Below, piece after piece: positions 62,570 to 64,000 of a DNA stretch of 64,000 bases. Position 1 is the stretch's first letter; each line of letters begins with the position of its first letter. The notes under the pieces are model-generated. The model was not told where the DNA came from. It searched no databases and was given only the letters and a program-made list of their open reading frames with translations. The stretch lies in the NCBI GenBank assembly GCA_022747635.1, contig JAKTNV010000023.1:1110001-1174000 (forward strand). Reading direction: 5' to 3'. The DNA is from Hetaerina americana. Taxonomy: Eukaryota; Arthropoda; Insecta; Odonata; Calopterygidae. A program made the position numbers and the translations under genes.

Positions 62570-63690
62570 CCTGTTGGTATTATATTCTTTAAGGTAGGTT
62601 TTGAATGGACACAGAATACACAACGGTACAGCAATGCAGCTGTACTGCTCCTCAGAGAACACAACTTGGCATCCCACACTACAACAAACCTTTCTTCAAT
62701 TTTCAACCTGTGTTTTCAATGGTTAATATTTTTATGTTTCCTGTATTTCGTTAACATGTACTTTTCTGTCCCAAGGAAACACAATATTACTTTCGGCACT
62801 GCATTAAGGTCGTCTTCAATTTTGTTTACTTCCGTCCTCTCCTCATTCCATCCAACGTGCCAATCATATGCCTACGGTTTTCTTACTTGCATAAGGTTCT
62901 CCTATATCATAGCCCCCAATATACCATCACCATTCAGAAAACCCTGCATCTATCTCTTCTGCCTCCTTTGAATACCTTCCAACAAACTCCTCTCCTCTCC
63001 CATTATGTACATACTAAGTGCTTCGACCTTAGTGTTTCTTTTTGCAAATTCCACCTTTTCCATTCTCCTCCAAAGCTATATTCCAAAAATCTTAATCCTG
63101 CGCCTGTTTTCTTGCTTAAACGACGTTTCCTTGCCGCATAAATCCAAGTTCTATACTAAAGTGTTGCAAGGCCATTCCTTAACATCCTTATTCCACCTTC
63201 CTGTCGCCCATTCCTTCCTTATTTTAAATTATCTAACGCAATTGCCCTCGTCTTTCCCAAACACTTTTACCATTTCGGTCCAATACACTTCCGGGATAGG
63301 TTGACTTTTCCTCCTGCTCTAGTTTATGAACTCCAATTTTCATATTTAAATTCGCTTTTCTCTTCATTGAAAACCGCATAAACTTTATTTTGTTTACATT
63401 TACCTTCACCATAACTATCCGATACTCTCTGCATTTTTTTCAGCACCTCAGCCGACTGAAAGTCTACAGCTTGATCATCTGCAATTCTGATTTTATGAAT
63501 TGTCCATCAATTTTATTCCAAATCTTAGTCCTCTCATGTCTCCTCAGGAATTGAGTTAAAGATTTCTCTACCATATACTTTGGAAAGTATAGATGAGATA
63601 TAGGTGACATGCACAGGCTGGGGAGTTTGGCTCCTGAAAACAATCAGCCTGAGTTTTACGTTGAACAGTTTCGGTGGACGTAGCATGTTG
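62570..63690 (-). mobile_element. RTE-type LINE relic
   Basis: Minus-strand decayed copy. The complement shows the 3' end (TTTAAGGTAGGTTTTGAATGG on the plus strand, 62589-62609), the C-terminal region around 62960-63090, the YLGSVLD-like block as YPGSVLDRNGK near 63260-63300, and a DDQAV-like catalytic region near 63465-63480. Many stops. Confidence 0.7.
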
Positions 63691-63694
63691 CAAT

Positions 63695-64000
63695 AGGCAT
63701 TTCCAGTAAATTTTCATGGCAAAAATTGGCAATTAAGAATTACTCACAATTCATTGCGCCCTGTAATTCGCCGTTAATATTCTTTCTGATACGGCACTAG
63801 TTTTGGGTGGCTTTCTTACACAATTACAAAGCATATTCCAAAATGAAAGCAGCATCAACACCATGATTTTCAGACAAGTAGCCTTTTGTGAACGTTTATT
63901 TAAAGATGATAGCGGTCAAATTTATGTCAAAGTATAATTTATGCAGTTGTTTTAATAATAAAAAGTTATTTCGATGTAACGATTTTAATTACCTAAAATA
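63695..64000. other. No recognisable feature
   Basis: AT-rich end of the window, nothing supported. Confidence 0.5.

Noticed and set aside
1..64000. Bacterial-style operons, CRISPR arrays or phage modules
   Set aside because: Gene density, transposon types, tRNA-SINEs and microsatellites are eukaryotic. No regularly spaced repeat array is present.

Overview
This window reads as non-coding, repeat-dominated DNA from an animal genome, most likely an arthropod and probably an insect. The evidence is the repeat mixture: several mariner lineages, many 5'-truncated RTE-type LINEs, an intact Jockey-clade LINE, Jockey/CR1-superclade LINE relics, Penelope-like elements (PLEs) with a GIY-YIG domain and hammerhead-like ends, tRNA-derived SINEs, long (AT)n arrays and a decayed Maverick/Polinton. 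I found no convincing host protein gene and no rRNA or functional tRNA gene. The species cannot be fixed from the sequence.

Layout. 0-5 kb: a PLE end folded into a palindrome, a SINE, an RTE relic, and a mariner split by a LINE. 5-9 kb: a SINE and RTE copies. 9.1-10.8 kb: the left arm of a near-perfect inverted duplication whose right arm is at 29.1-30.9 kb. 11-18 kb: a SINE, mariner relics, a full-length mariner with a deleted mariner inside its terminal repeat, and a second deleted copy. 18-27 kb: mostly featureless AT-rich DNA around a GC/CpG-rich island (about 19.2-20.6 kb), the best candidate for a host promoter. 27.8-28.6 kb: an orphan reverse transcriptase-RNase H fragment. 28.6-30.9 kb: a decayed LINE. 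31.2-32.1 kb: a short mariner. 33-39 kb: RTE copies carrying small nested insertions, including a PLE reverse-transcriptase piece. 39.0-44.5 kb: a minus-strand PLE interrupted by a complete Jockey-type LINE with two open reading frames, the only intact coding unit in the window. 44.7-46.0 kb: a full-length but broken mariner. 47-54.4 kb: an old RTE copy with nested MITE and SINE, then a long minus-strand RTE copy with its endonuclease region. 55.3-61.5 kb: a broken Maverick/Polinton (major capsid, integrase with chromodomain, minor capsid, adenain-like protease, unassigned genes). 62.6-63.7 kb: another RTE relic.

The region is best read as a layered insertion history. Target-site duplications and interrupted reading frames give relative ages: old RTE, PLE and mariner copies are the hosts, and SINEs, MITEs, a PLE fragment and finally the Jockey LINE are the guests. 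The most unusual items are the scrambled Polinton capsid modules, the inverted duplication, the orphan RT-RNase H fragment, the PLE fragment with a 13-bp target duplication, and the hammerhead-like PLE ends.
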